The notes under the pieces: model-generated
What the model saw: the letters and a program-made list of their open reading frames with translations, nothing else
What the model was told of the DNA's origin: nothing
Databases searched by the model: none
Shown here: positions 1 through 8,539 of the stretch, piece by piece
How positions within the stretch are numbered: position 1 is the stretch's first letter
Layout of the letters: each line of letters starts with the position of its first letter
DNA from: Haloglomus salinum
GTDB lineage: Archaea > Halobacteriota > Halobacteria > Halobacteriales > Haloarculaceae
DNA length: 64,000 nt
Reading direction: 5' to 3'
Assembly (NCBI RefSeq): GCF_024298825.1
Contig: NZ_CP101153.1
Location: 3,472,001-3,536,000 of the forward strand
Program-made: the position numbers and the translations under genes

Positions 1-44
1 AGGGTCTCGCGGTCGAACGTCTTCGCCTCCGATTCGCTTGCCAT
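1..44 (-). CDS. 5' end of a gene running off the left edge (cox cluster)
   Basis: An ATG on the minus strand (complement of 42-44) opens a frame without stops to the edge, beginning MASESEAKTFDRET. Only about 14 residues are visible, so no family can be assigned from sequence. It lies next to the small membrane gene and coxC on the same strand, so it probably belongs to the same cytochrome-oxidase cluster. The acidic N terminus ending in FDRET resembles small cox-cluster membrane proteins of haloarchaea. That resemblance is from memory only. Confidence 0.5.
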   Translation of the reverse strand, partial: MASESEAKTFDRET

Positions 45-119
45 ACTGGTGGGTTCCCGGGGACGAACTACAACCTTTCCTTTCGCCGCGGGGCGGTTCC
101 CCGCACACGCTCGCTGCGC

Positions 120-632
120 TCAGGCCGGGAAGGCCTCGGTGCCGCCGCCGCTCCCCATCGCCGAGACGACGACCGCACCGACCGTGGCGATGAGGCCGGC
201 GCCGACCACCGAGAACCCGCGGAGCACGATTCCGTCGGCCTGTTCGACGGCGGTCAGGATGGGGCCGACCGCCAGCGGGACCTGCGTGGCTACCATCCAG
301 ACCCCGACGGCGACCAGCGCGACCCCGAGCGCGCCGGCCAGCCGCCACGGCCGGTCGGTGTAGCCGGCCTCGTGTGTGATGCCGGCCACGCTGGCGACAA
401 ACAGCACGAGGCCGCCCACGGCGAGCGGGTAGACGCCCATGAAGACCCCGACCTCCGAGACTGTCAGTCCGAGCGCCACGACCAGCGGCCACGCGCTCAC
501 CCGCGTCGGCCCGTCCTCGGTGCCGTCCGGGGTCGGGCGTGGGTCGGGGGCGTCGGTGGACCGTGGCTCGGGCGCGTCGTCGACATCCGTACCGGTGAAG
601 GCCGACGATTCCTGCGACGAACGCTCGTCCAT
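120..632 (-). CDS. small cox-cluster membrane protein, function unknown
   Basis: 170 residues. The start is set at MDERSSQ because the longer open frame upstream reads as low-complexity Ser/Arg sequence that overlaps coxC antiparallel to nothing known. An acidic, Pro-rich N-terminal 50 residues is followed by about four hydrophobic segments (roughly residues 50-70, 75-90, 100-120 and 135-160). It lies 112 bp downstream of coxC on the same strand and upstream of another cox-side gene. Haloarchaeal cox loci commonly carry such unnamed four-helix proteins. An oxidase assembly or accessory role is inference from position. Confidence 0.75.
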   Translation of the reverse strand: MDERSSQESSAFTGTDVDDAPEPRSTDAPDPRPTPDGTEDGPTRVSAWPLVVALGLTVSEVGVFMGVYPLAVGGLVLFVASVAGITHEAGYTDRPWRLAGALGVALVAVGVWMVATQVPLAVGPILTAVEQADGIVLRGFSVVGAGLIATVGAVVVSAMGSGGGTEAFPA

Positions 633-744
633 ACGGTGTCGAGGGACGCGGTGCTCAAATGGCCGTCGGTAGCCGTCGGGAGGAAGTATCGAGGAACAAC
701 GAGCGGTTGGTGACGGTTCAGCCGACGAAGTGATCGGTGACGGT

Positions 745-1614
745 TCAGCCGAGGACGATGGCGCCCGCGTACAGCACCACGACGAGGAAGACCCAGACCA
801 CGTCGACGAAGTGCCAGTACATCGAGACCGTCGAGACCGAGGTGTCGTGTCCGGCGTCGTACTGGCCGTACAGCGCACGGACGAAGACGATGCCCAGCAG
901 GACCGCGCCCAGGCTGACGTGGAGGCCGTGCAGCCCCGTCAGGCCGTAGAACGCGGAGGCGTAGGCGCCCTCGGTGATGGTGAAGCCCTCGTGCACGATG
1001 AACTCGTAGTACTCGTAGACCTGCCCGCCGATGAAGACGACACCCAGCAGGAGCGTCACGCCGAGCAGGCGGATGAACTGCTTGCGCTTGCCCTTGTGGA
1101 GCGCGATGTGGGCGTAGTGGAGCGTGATCGAGGAGATGACCAGGATGATGGTGTTGATGATGACGAGGCTCCCCAGGATGTTCCCGCTCTCGACGAGATG
1201 TGGGAGGTTGTCCCAGGCCGACGTGCGGATGAAGAAGTAGTAGACGAAGCCGGCACCGAAGGTCGCGACCTCGCTCCCGAGGAACAGCACCATCGCGAAC
1301 TTCAGGCCGCGGCTGTGTCCCTCTCCGTCCCAGTAGGCCTTGACGAAGGCGTGGTAGACCCAGCCGTACAGACCGGCCAGGAAGACGAAGGTGCTCGCGA
1401 CGAAGAACGCGGGCCCGACAGCGATACCGAGGAGGTCGGTTCGCGTGGCGATGACGTACAACGATGCGCCGATGTAGAAGCCCGCCGCGCCGAGTGCGGT
1501 GATGAACGGCCACCAGGAGGCCTCGCCGAACCCCTTGGGCCAGTCCTCCACCGCCGGCAGGTGGTGACCGTGGCCCCCATCGTGGCCGTGGTCCTCCGCT
1601 TCTTCGATTGCCAT
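745..1614 (-). CDS. coxC: cytochrome c oxidase subunit III (CoxC)
   Basis: 289 residues with about seven membrane helices, the normal subunit III length for a protein not fused to subunit I. Typical subunit III stretches are visible: a GSEVATFGAGF helix carrying the conserved Glu, a TLHYAHIAL helix and the final YWHFVDVVWVFL helix. Subunit III stabilises the heme-copper oxidase core and influences proton uptake. The N terminus has a His-rich stretch (HGHDGGHGHH, residues 9-18) that could bind copper or another metal, which is an inference. Subunit II is 2 kb away on the same strand. No subunit I gene is seen in the window, so it is probably to the left. Confidence 0.95.
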   Translation of the reverse strand: MAIEEAEDHGHDGGHGHHLPAVEDWPKGFGEASWWPFITALGAAGFYIGASLYVIATRTDLLGIAVGPAFFVASTFVFLAGLYGWVYHAFVKAYWDGEGHSRGLKFAMVLFLGSEVATFGAGFVYYFFIRTSAWDNLPHLVESGNILGSLVIINTIILVISSITLHYAHIALHKGKRKQFIRLLGVTLLLGVVFIGGQVYEYYEFIVHEGFTITEGAYASAFYGLTGLHGLHVSLGAVLLGIVFVRALYGQYDAGHDTSVSTVSMYWHFVDVVWVFLVVVLYAGAIVLG

Positions 1615-1736
1615 ACTGTGTCGTCACCGTTGGACTCACAAAAACGCATCCATCCGCGCGGCGGCGGGCGGCCGTCGCCGGCCACGCCGCGCGTGTGTCG
1701 GAAGGCACAGGTATCGCGTGGCCGTAGGCCGGGCAG

Positions 1737-3131
1737 ATGCGACACGCGCGACTCCGGACGGCCGGCGCATCGCTCCTCCTCGCGAGCCTCACGCTCGCAC
1801 TGGTCGGCCGTGTGGCCGCTCACGGCGGCAGCCTCCGGTCGGAACCCGCCCGCTCGCTGGCCATCCCGCTCTGGCTGTTCCTCTCGACAGGCGGTGGCGC
1901 CGTCGGCGTCAGCTTCCTCCTCACCAGCTTCGTCACGGACCGCGACTTCATCCGGTCGGTCCACGACCGGCGGCGGCCCCTCGGCCTTCCGGCCGGCCTC
2001 CGCAGGGGGCTCACGGTCGCCGCGCGGCTGGTGGGGCTCGTCGGCCTCGGCGCGGTTCTCGTCGTCGGGACGCTCGGTCCCGCGGACCCGCTCCGTAACC
2101 TCGCGGTGCTGGTCGTCTGGGTCGGCTGGTGGGCTGGATACACGATGACGACCTACCTCGTCGGGGACTCCTGGCCGGCGCTGAACCCGTGGCGGGTCGC
2201 GCTCGACCTCCGTGAGCGGCTCCCGGCACCGGCCGTCTCGTATCCCGACCGGCTGGCGTCGTGGCCGGCGGTCCTCGGCCTGCTTGGGTTCGTCTGGCTC
2301 GAGGTGGTGAGCCCGCTCGCCGACGACCCGCGCCTCCTCGCGGGCGTGGTCGGCGCGTACACGCTCGTCACGCTCGTGGGCGCGTACACGGTCGGACCGG
2401 TCTGGTTCGAGCGCGTCGACCCCGTCGCCCGTGTCTTTGCGGCCTACGGTGCCGTCGCGCCGCTCTACCGCGACGAGGACGGCTCGCTTAGCGTCCGAAT
2501 CCCTGGCACGGGGCTGGAGGACGCCGGTCTCGTCCGCGACCGGAGCGACGTGGCGTTCGTCGTTGCACTGCTGTGGGTCACGACGTACGACGGCCTCGTC
2601 GCGACCCCGCCGTGGCGCACGTTCGCGGGGGCCGTCGTCGACCTCGGTGTTCCCGCCGCCCTGCTCTACCCGGCCGCGCTGCTGGCCGGGTTCGGGCTGT
2701 TCCTCGTGCTCTATCGCTATGCCATCGCCCGCGGCCGCCGGAGTGCCGAGTCCTACCGCGACCGCGCGGAGCTGGCTCGGCGGTTCGCCCCGTCCCTGCT
2801 CGCCATCGCCGCCGGTTACCACGTCGCCCACTACCTCGGCTACTTCGTCGAGCTCTCGCCCGCGCTACTGGGGGCGCTCACGGCGCCGCTCGCGCCAGGT
2901 GCGCCCGTGGCGATCGTCCTCCCGACGTGGTTCTCCGCGGTGTCGCTCGGATTCGTCCTTCTGGGGCATCTGGGAGCCATCTGGGTGGCCCACGCCGTCG
3001 CGTACGACCTGTTCCCCTCGCGTATGCAGGCCGTCCGCAGTCAGTACGCGCTCACCGCGGTGATGGTGTTCTACACGATGACCTCGCTGTGGATCGTCAG
3101 CCGACCGTACGCCGCGCCGCCGTTCGTCTGA
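1737..3131 (+). CDS. polytopic membrane protein next to the cox genes, function unknown
   Basis: 464 residues with an N-terminal hydrophobic signal-like segment (residues 10-28, ending at a plausible VAAHGG site) and roughly ten further hydrophobic helices. It has several His and Tyr residues near helix ends (YHVAHYLGYF around residue 365, LGHLGAIWVAHAV around 415) that could be metal or heme ligands, but no family signature that I can name. It is divergent from coxC across 122 bp and is followed after 3 bp by a membrane-anchored zinc-finger gene, so the two are very likely cotranscribed. The location suggests a role in oxidase biogenesis or copper handling. The gene itself is certain from frame and composition. 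Confidence 0.85.
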   Translation: MRHARLRTAGASLLLASLTLALVGRVAAHGGSLRSEPARSLAIPLWLFLSTGGGAVGVSFLLTSFVTDRDFIRSVHDRRRPLGLPAGLRRGLTVAARLVGLVGLGAVLVVGTLGPADPLRNLAVLVVWVGWWAGYTMTTYLVGDSWPALNPWRVALDLRERLPAPAVSYPDRLASWPAVLGLLGFVWLEVVSPLADDPRLLAGVVGAYTLVTLVGAYTVGPVWFERVDPVARVFAAYGAVAPLYRDEDGSLSVRIPGTGLEDAGLVRDRSDVAFVVALLWVTTYDGLVATPPWRTFAGAVVDLGVPAALLYPAALLAGFGLFLVLYRYAIARGRRSAESYRDRAELARRFAPSLLAIAAGYHVAHYLGYFVELSPALLGALTAPLAPGAPVAIVLPTWFSAVSLGFVLLGHLGAIWVAHAVAYDLFPSRMQAVRSQYALTAVMVFYTMTSLWIVSRPYAAPPFV

Positions 3132-3134
3132 ACC

Positions 3135-3401
3135 ATGTCCGGTACCACCCCCACCGACACGACCGACGATGACCCGCCCCACGACTGCCCCTCCTGTGAC
3201 CGACGGTTCCACCGCGAGTCGTACCTCGCGCTCCACCGCGGGCAGGCACACGGGGACGAACTGACTGATGCCGAGCGCGCGGCCTACGAAGCAGCACGCG
3301 AGGAGGAGGAGGAGGAACTCCGGATGTTCCGGCTGCAGGCGCTCGCCGCACTGGTGTTCATCTACTTCGGCTTCCTGCTGGTGTACGCGTTCTCTCTGTG
3401 A
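3135..3401 (+). CDS. membrane-anchored C2H2 zinc-finger small protein
   Basis: 88 residues. A C2H2 finger is clear: CPSCDRRFH with C18 and C21, then H34 and H39 in the LALHRGQAH stretch. A charged Glu-rich linker (residues 45-66) leads to one C-terminal membrane helix (about residues 68-86). The gene starts 3 bp after the preceding membrane-protein gene and the two probably form an operon. Zinc fingers of this size in haloarchaea may bind nucleic acid or protein. The C-terminal anchor would hold the finger at the cytoplasmic face of the membrane. Specific function unknown. Confidence 0.85.
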   Translation: MSGTTPTDTTDDDPPHDCPSCDRRFHRESYLALHRGQAHGDELTDAERAAYEAAREEEEEELRMFRLQALAALVFIYFGFLLVYAFSL

Positions 3402-3605
3402 AGCCGGGTGCGTTCGGTGGGGGGCCGGGCGATTGAACGAACCGGCCGGACCCCCACGCCGGTTCTCGTCCTGCGCCCCGGGACTGCGGGACTCGTGTTG
3501 CTACGTCGGAGCGTTCCCCTCCCACACTGTAATCGTGTGAGCGAGGCGAACGCTGTCGCGAAACGAGGCGACCCGGAACGAACGAGGAGAGTCGCAGCCG
3601 CCGAT

Positions 3606-4487
3606 TCAGGCCGCGCCGCCCGAAACTACAGCGAGGTTCTCGCGGGGATTCGGCTCGACATCGGCCGACGAGTCACCGCTCAGCTGGTCCTGCTTCCACT
3701 GCTCGTACTGCTCCTCGGAGACGACGCGGACCTTGCCGAGCATCCCGGAGTGGCCGGAGCCACAGTACTCCGCACAGTAGAGCTGGTAGGACTGCTCGTC
3801 CTGTCCCTCGGGGAGCGTGACCGCCGTGGCGATGGTGTTGTAGTGGCCGGGGAAGGCGTCCTGTTTCAGTCCCAGCTTCGGGACGTGGACCGCGTGGAGC
3901 CAGTCCGTGGACGTGACGTGCATCACGACGGGCCGGTTCTCGGGGATGACCATCGTCCCGGTCGTGGATACCTGTCCGCCGTCGGTGGTGTAGTTGTACG
4001 TCCAGAAGTACTTCTTCGCGACCACCTCCACCTGGACGGGGTCGCCCTCACCGGGCAGGTCGGATGCGGCAGGCATGTAGGCACCCTTGCCGTCGTAGTG
4101 GGTCACCTCGGCGTTCTGCTGGGCGACCTCCGGGTCGTCGACGGTGGCCGCGGTGACACCGCCGATGGCGACGTTGCCGAGCACCTGATAGGATGCGAAG
4201 CCGACGAACAGGAGGATGATGGCCGTGGCGACGGTCCAGGTGATCTCCAGCCGGCGGTTCTCCTGGGTGGGCTTGGGGTCGTCGTTGTCCTTGTACTTGT
4301 AGACGGTGTAGAAGAGGATGGCCTCTACCAGCACCGTGATGGGGATGGCGACGTACAGGAGCTTCTCGTTTAGGTTGTCTATCAGCTCGATGTTGACGGA
4401 CGGCTGTGCCGCGACGGGCATCGCACCGAGAAGGGCGAGGAGCGCGACCCCGACAGCGGCCCGCAGGACGGCGCGCCTGAGGTTCAT
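3606..4487 (-). CDS. coxB: cytochrome c oxidase subunit II (CoxB), CuA-containing
   Basis: 293 residues. A signal-like N terminus (cleavage plausible near residue 27, after PVAA) and two membrane helices (about 44-64 and 86-108) anchor a C-terminal cupredoxin domain. The binuclear CuA ligands are all present: H198 in the LHAVHVP loop, then C238, E240, C242, H246 and M249 in YCAEYCGSGHSGM. It accepts electrons from a donor such as halocyanin and passes them to subunit I. It is divergent from ctaB with a 104-bp shared promoter region. The complete CuA site makes the call secure. Confidence 0.96.
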   Translation of the reverse strand: MNLRRAVLRAAVGVALLALLGAMPVAAQPSVNIELIDNLNEKLLYVAIPITVLVEAILFYTVYKYKDNDDPKPTQENRRLEITWTVATAIILLFVGFASYQVLGNVAIGGVTAATVDDPEVAQQNAEVTHYDGKGAYMPAASDLPGEGDPVQVEVVAKKYFWTYNYTTDGGQVSTTGTMVIPENRPVVMHVTSTDWLHAVHVPKLGLKQDAFPGHYNTIATAVTLPEGQDEQSYQLYCAEYCGSGHSGMLGKVRVVSEEQYEQWKQDQLSGDSSADVEPNPRENLAVVSGGAA

Positions 4488-4591
4488 ATCCCCGGGTTAG
4501 GAACTGCCGTGTAAGAACCTGCCGACTCGCCGTCACGCGAAAAGCGTGGGTGCTAAGTCCCCGGGCGGCAAGACCTAGAGAAGTGGTATCC

Positions 4592-6031
4592 GTGTCCCTC
4601 TCCAACCCACGCGCCGTTCTCGGGACCGGCGGCGAATCCCGGCTGACGGCCCTGCTGGCCGCATCTGTCCTCGGCGTCTACCTGCTGGTGGTCGTGGGGG
4701 CGACCGCGGCGCTGGCCGAGGCCGCACGGGCCTGCTCCTCGTGGCCCGGCTGTGCCGGGGCCGACCTCTCCGAGCCCGCCGTACTGGTCGCACTCGGGCA
4801 CCGGGCCGTGGCGACGCTCGTGGGCGCCCTCGTCCTCGTGACGGCCGTCGTCGGGGTCCGGGCCGACGCCGACCGGCGGGTGACGGCCGCGCTCCTCGCC
4901 GCGCTCGCGCTGTTCCCTGTGCAGGTGTCGGTGGGGGCCCTCGTCGCCACCCGTGGCGCCGGCCCGCTCGTCTCGAACGGACACCTGCTGGTCGGCATGA
5001 CTATCTTCGGCGCGCTCGTCCTGGCGCTGGCGTGGCACCTCGAGGCCGAGACGGGAACCGACGACACGTCGGCCGTCCGGGACCCGGACGACCTCGAACG
5101 GCCGAAGCCGGTCGACGCGGCGGCCGAGTCGTCCCGGCCGTCACTCTCCGGAGTCGCCCATCTCCGCGCGGTCGTCGGTGCGTACGTCCAGCTGATGAAG
5201 CCGCGGCTGATGTGGCTGCTCTGCCTCGTCGCCTCCGCCGGGATGGCCCTCGCAGCCACGACGACGCCCGGCAGCCTCTCGGTCCCTGTCGTCACGGCGA
5301 CGCTCGGCGGCGGCGTCCTCGCTATCGGCGCCTCGGGGACGTACAACCACGTCCTCGAACGCGACATCGACAAGCGGATGGAGCGCACCGCCGACCGCCC
5401 GGTGGCCACCCACGAGGTCCCGGTCCGGAACGCGCTCGCCTTCGGCGGCCTCCTCACCGTGGCCGCACTGGGCGCCTTCCTGTCGGTGAACCTCCTCGCG
5501 GCGGCGCTCGGCCTCGCAGCCATCGTGTTCTACTCGGTCATCTACACACTCGTCCTCAAGCCCAACACCGTCCAGAACACCGTCATCGGCGGCGCGGCGG
5601 GCGCACTCCCGGCGCTCATCGGCTGGGCCGCCGTCACCGGCGATATCGGGCTCCCGGGGCTCACTCTGGCGGGTGTCATCTTCCTCTGGACGCCCGCGCA
5701 CTTCTACAACCTCGCGCTGGCCTACCGTGACGACTACGAGCGCGGTGGCTTCCCGATGCTGCCGGTCGTCCGCGGGGAGACGGTCACCCACAAGCACATC
5801 CTGCTGTACCTCGCGGCGACGCTGCTCGCCGCGACGGTCCTCGCGGAGCTGACGACCCTGGGCTGGCTCTACGCCGCCACGACGGTCGCGCTCGGGGCCG
5901 TCTTCCTCGTCGCCGTCGTCCGACTCCACTACGAGCGCTCCGAGGGCGCCGCCTTCCGCGCGTTCCACGCGTCCAACGCGTACCTCGGCGCGCTGCTGCT
6001 GGCCATCGTCGTCGACGCGCTGGTCGTGTGA
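4592..6031 (+). CDS. ctaB: heme O synthase (protoheme IX farnesyltransferase) with N-terminal CtaA-like half
   Basis: 479 residues from a GTG at 4592. An upstream in-frame ATG gives a basic, non-acidic extension that crosses the promoter region, so the GTG is preferred. The C-terminal 290 residues form a UbiA-family polyprenyltransferase with the Asp-rich motif NHVLERDIDKRMERT (about residue 251 onward) and the second motif DDYERGGFPMLP. The first 150 residues hold about four helices with His in LGHRAV (about residue 70) and NGHLLVG (about 130), as in one half of heme A synthase CtaA. It makes heme O for the oxidase encoded alongside. Whether the fused part converts heme O to A, or only docks it, is not known from sequence. 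Confidence 0.93.
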   Translation: MSLSNPRAVLGTGGESRLTALLAASVLGVYLLVVVGATAALAEAARACSSWPGCAGADLSEPAVLVALGHRAVATLVGALVLVTAVVGVRADADRRVTAALLAALALFPVQVSVGALVATRGAGPLVSNGHLLVGMTIFGALVLALAWHLEAETGTDDTSAVRDPDDLERPKPVDAAAESSRPSLSGVAHLRAVVGAYVQLMKPRLMWLLCLVASAGMALAATTTPGSLSVPVVTATLGGGVLAIGASGTYNHVLERDIDKRMERTADRPVATHEVPVRNALAFGGLLTVAALGAFLSVNLLAAALGLAAIVFYSVIYTLVLKPNTVQNTVIGGAAGALPALIGWAAVTGDIGLPGLTLAGVIFLWTPAHFYNLALAYRDDYERGGFPMLPVVRGETVTHKHILLYLAATLLAATVLAELTTLGWLYAATTVALGAVFLVAVVRLHYERSEGAAFRAFHASNAYLGALLLAIVVDALVV

Positions 6032-6113
6032 TGACCCCGGTCCGGTTCCGGGCAGGGGTCGCGGCACCGATGACACGTGCCGTTGAAGCCACTCCGGATG
6101 CAACGCGAGGGTG

Positions 6114-6806
6114 ATGAGTACCATCGAGGCACGACTCGCGGCGCTCCGGCCGAGCCGCGAGACAGCCGTCTGGTGGGCGGTCGTGCTCAACACCGAACTG
6201 CTGATTCTGCTGGCGTACCTCCTCGTGGAGACACCGATCATCACCCGACCGGTCTTCTATCTGGTCCCGTTCGTCTGGATCAACGCGGCGCTCTGGGGGG
6301 TCCTCCGGGTCTCCCCCGCGGCCGGTACGATGCGCCAGCGCCTGGGCGCTGGCCTCCTCGCCGGCGGCTACCTCCTCGTCCTGGGCTATTTCGGGGGACT
6401 GTACGGTCCGAGCGCCGGCCCCGCGACGGGGCTTCGCGTGGCCTTCGAGTCCATCCCGCCGGGCTGGGGCCCAGCCGTCATCTACGGGGGGTCGGTAGTC
6501 CAGTTCGCGCTCCTCCCGTTCAAACTGGTCGGCTATCTCTCGCTTGCCTACCTCGTCTACGCGACGGTTCTGGACACGGCGTCCTCGGTCGTGGGCGGCG
6601 TGCTGGGGCTGTTCTCGTGTGTCTCCTGCACGCTCCCGGTCATCGCGGGCATCGTCTCGGGCTTCGTCGGGAGCACGAGCGCGGTGGCGGCAGCGGCCTA
6701 CACCCAGTCATACCTCCTCTCCTCGGTGGTCTTCGTCGTCACCGTCGTCCTGCTGGTCTGGCGGCCGACGATGGCCGACCTGCGAGCACTTCGGCAGTCG
6801 GTGTAA
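6114..6806 (+). CDS. membrane protein with in-membrane CxxC, cox cluster
   Basis: 230 residues from the ATG at 6114; a GTG immediately upstream at 6111 is an alternative. About six hydrophobic helices. The fifth begins with SCVSCTLPVIAG (near residue 165), a Cys-x-x-Cys at a membrane interface. It lies 80 bp after ctaB on the same strand and is probably cotranscribed. The CxxC could bind copper or take part in thiol chemistry during oxidase assembly, but this is inference. I recognise no named family with certainty. Confidence 0.85.
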   Translation: MSTIEARLAALRPSRETAVWWAVVLNTELLILLAYLLVETPIITRPVFYLVPFVWINAALWGVLRVSPAAGTMRQRLGAGLLAGGYLLVLGYFGGLYGPSAGPATGLRVAFESIPPGWGPAVIYGGSVVQFALLPFKLVGYLSLAYLVYATVLDTASSVVGGVLGLFSCVSCTLPVIAGIVSGFVGSTSAVAAAAYTQSYLLSSVVFVVTVVLLVWRPTMADLRALRQSV

Positions 6807-6903
6807 CTCCGTTATCAACGAGATATACTGTAGAGCTCGGCACGAATCTCAAGACGTGTCCGACAAGAATGGAGATGGCGGAATATGAATAGAATTCCGA
6901 AGT

Positions 6904-7140
6904 CTATCTCGCTGTTCTGAACGTGTCGACGCCCAGAATCGAGTTGAGTGGGCAGGTCTGTGTCGCCCCCGTGACGAGCAGGATGGCCCCGACGAGGGCC
7001 GCGACGACGCCGATGGCCGTCGCTGTCGTGCCGCTGGCTATCGAGAGGAAGCCCCCGAGGACCGCCACACCGACGATGAGCAGTATCGGCCCGACGACGA
7101 GCCGCGCGATTCGGTCGTATCCACCGACGTTCTTCTCCAT
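6904..7140 (-). CDS. DUF2892 (YgaP-type) small membrane protein
   Basis: 78 residues from MEKNVGGYDRIAR; an ATG four codons upstream is possible. The opening NVGGYDRIARLVVG and two membrane helices separated by a short loop, followed by GATQTCPLNSILG, are typical of the DUF2892 / YgaP C-terminal transmembrane family. The single conserved Cys in TCPLNSILG fits that family. Function unknown; such proteins often accompany rhodanese or sulfur genes. None is adjacent here. Confidence 0.88.
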   Translation of the reverse strand: MEKNVGGYDRIARLVVGPILLIVGVAVLGGFLSIASGTTATAIGVVAALVGAILLVTGATQTCPLNSILGVDTFRTAR

Positions 7141-7316
7141 GGTATCTTGCACCTGAAGCGCACTTCGGTAGCAGGTGACAAAAAGATACGAGCTAGTTCT
7201 CGGCTATCTGGAGCCATAGCCAGGCCACTTCTCGTTCCCTGCGAGCCCTCGAATGTGGGGTTCGAACAACTCCGTGGGGTCGACACCCACAAACCGCTCG
7301 CGCGACAACCGCGGAT

Positions 7317-7550
7317 ATGACCAGCGTCGAGATCGAGTACTGCGTCCCCTGTGGCCACCTCGAACGAGCGGCCGACCTCCAGCACCTCCTGTTGAGTACC
7401 TTCCGCGAGCAACTGGACCGCGTCGCGCTCGTCACCGGCGACGGCGGCGTGTTCGTCGTTCGCGTCGACGGTGAGCGGGTCTTCGATGTCGCCGACGAGG
7501 ACTACGACCCGGACGAGGTCGTCCGACGGGTGCGCGAGCGGGTCCGATAG
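7317..7550 (+). CDS. SelT/SelW/SelH (Rdx) family thioredoxin-fold protein
   Basis: 77 residues. Begins with a beta strand and the redox motif CVPC (C9, C12) in MTSVEIEYCVPCGH, as in Rdx-family selenoprotein W-like proteins in which both positions are Cys. The rest (helix, then strand GGVFVVRVDGERVF) fits the small thioredoxin-like fold. Presumed thiol redox or repair role in the cytoplasm; substrate unknown. It converges with the 3-hydroxyacyl-CoA dehydrogenase gene (23 bp apart). Confidence 0.88.
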   Translation: MTSVEIEYCVPCGHLERAADLQHLLLSTFREQLDRVALVTGDGGVFVVRVDGERVFDVADEDYDPDEVVRRVRERVR

Positions 7551-7573
7551 GTCCCCGGCACCCACGCCGGGGC

Positions 7574-8455
7574 TCAGTCGTCGTACTCGTAGAACCCGCG
7601 CCCGGTCTTCTTCCCCAGGTCGCCGGCCTCGACCTTCCGCTTGAGCAGGTACGCTGGCGTGTAGCGGTCGCCCAGTTCCTCGTGGAGCGTCTCGGTAGCG
7701 TGCAGGCAGACGTCCAGCCCGATGTGGTCGGCCAGTTCGAGCGGGCCCATCGGCACGTTCGTCCCGAGTTTCATCCCCCGGTCGATGTCCGCCTTCGTGG
7801 CGACCCCCTCGTCGTACGCCCGGACGCCCTCGTTTATCCAGGGCATCAGGATGCGGTTCGAGACGAATCCCGGCTTGTCGTCGGCCTCCCAGGTCTCCTT
7901 GCCGAGCGACTCGGCGAAGTCGTGCGCGAACGTGACGACGGCATCGTCGGTGCGCTCGCCGACGACCAGCTCGACACCCTCCATCAGCGGGACGGGGTTC
8001 ATGAAGTGCAGGCCCAGTACGAGGTTCGCGCGGTCGGTGGCCGCGGCGATGGTCGTCACCGACAGGGTGGAGGTGTTCGTGGCGAGGACAACATCCTCGT
8101 CGGTCACCGCTTCGAGGTCGGCGAACACGTCGCGCTTGAGGTCCATCTCCTCGGGCGCGGCCTCGACGACGAGGTCGGCGGCGGCGAGGTCGGCGAGGTC
8201 GGTGGTCCCGGTGATACGGTCGCGGGCGAGGTTGGCTTCCTCGTCGGTCAGGGCGTCCTTCCCGACGAGACGCGAGAGCGAGTCGTCGATGGCGTCGAGG
8301 CCGCGCTCGACGAACGCCGACTCCACGTCGCGCATGATAACGTCGTAGCCCGCGGTGGCGCTCACCTGTGCGATACCGTTACCCATCGTGCCCGCGCCGA
8401 CGACGCCCACCGTCTCGACGTCGTCGAGGCCGCGGAACTCGGCTTGTTCGCTCAT
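7574..8455 (-). CDS. 3-hydroxyacyl-CoA dehydrogenase
   Basis: 293 residues. An N-terminal Rossmann fold with GAGTMGNGIAQ (from about residue 21) binds NAD. The Asn-Thr-Ser run NTSTLSVT, LHFMNPVP (with the catalytic His) and KPGFVSNRIL are the standard landmarks. The C-terminal domain ends in KTGRGFYEYDD. It oxidises L-3-hydroxyacyl-CoA to 3-ketoacyl-CoA with NAD. Size matches the single-function bacterial/archaeal enzyme with no fused hydratase. The gene is transcribed alone or ahead of nothing obvious, downstream of the liv importer on the same strand. Confidence 0.95.
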   Translation of the reverse strand: MSEQAEFRGLDDVETVGVVGAGTMGNGIAQVSATAGYDVIMRDVESAFVERGLDAIDDSLSRLVGKDALTDEEANLARDRITGTTDLADLAAADLVVEAAPEEMDLKRDVFADLEAVTDEDVVLATNTSTLSVTTIAAATDRANLVLGLHFMNPVPLMEGVELVVGERTDDAVVTFAHDFAESLGKETWEADDKPGFVSNRILMPWINEGVRAYDEGVATKADIDRGMKLGTNVPMGPLELADHIGLDVCLHATETLHEELGDRYTPAYLLKRKVEAGDLGKKTGRGFYEYDD

Positions 8456-8539
8456 GTCCGGGTCCTCGACGGCCGGCGATATAAGCGTGGGTTGCCCGGC
8501 AGGCGACGGGCGGGGAGACCGGGTGAATCACGACCCGGC

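Noticed and set aside
497-2831. Long open frames antisense to the coxC region and the adjacent membrane gene
   Set aside because: They read as Arg/Ser/Pro- or Asp/His-rich low-complexity sequence, typical of the reverse frame of GC-rich genes, and they conflict with clear coxC and membrane-protein genes.
3408-4373. 321-codon plus-strand frame over coxB
   Set aside because: Its composition is Val/Gly/Asp-rich without structure, while the minus strand encodes a complete CuA subunit II.
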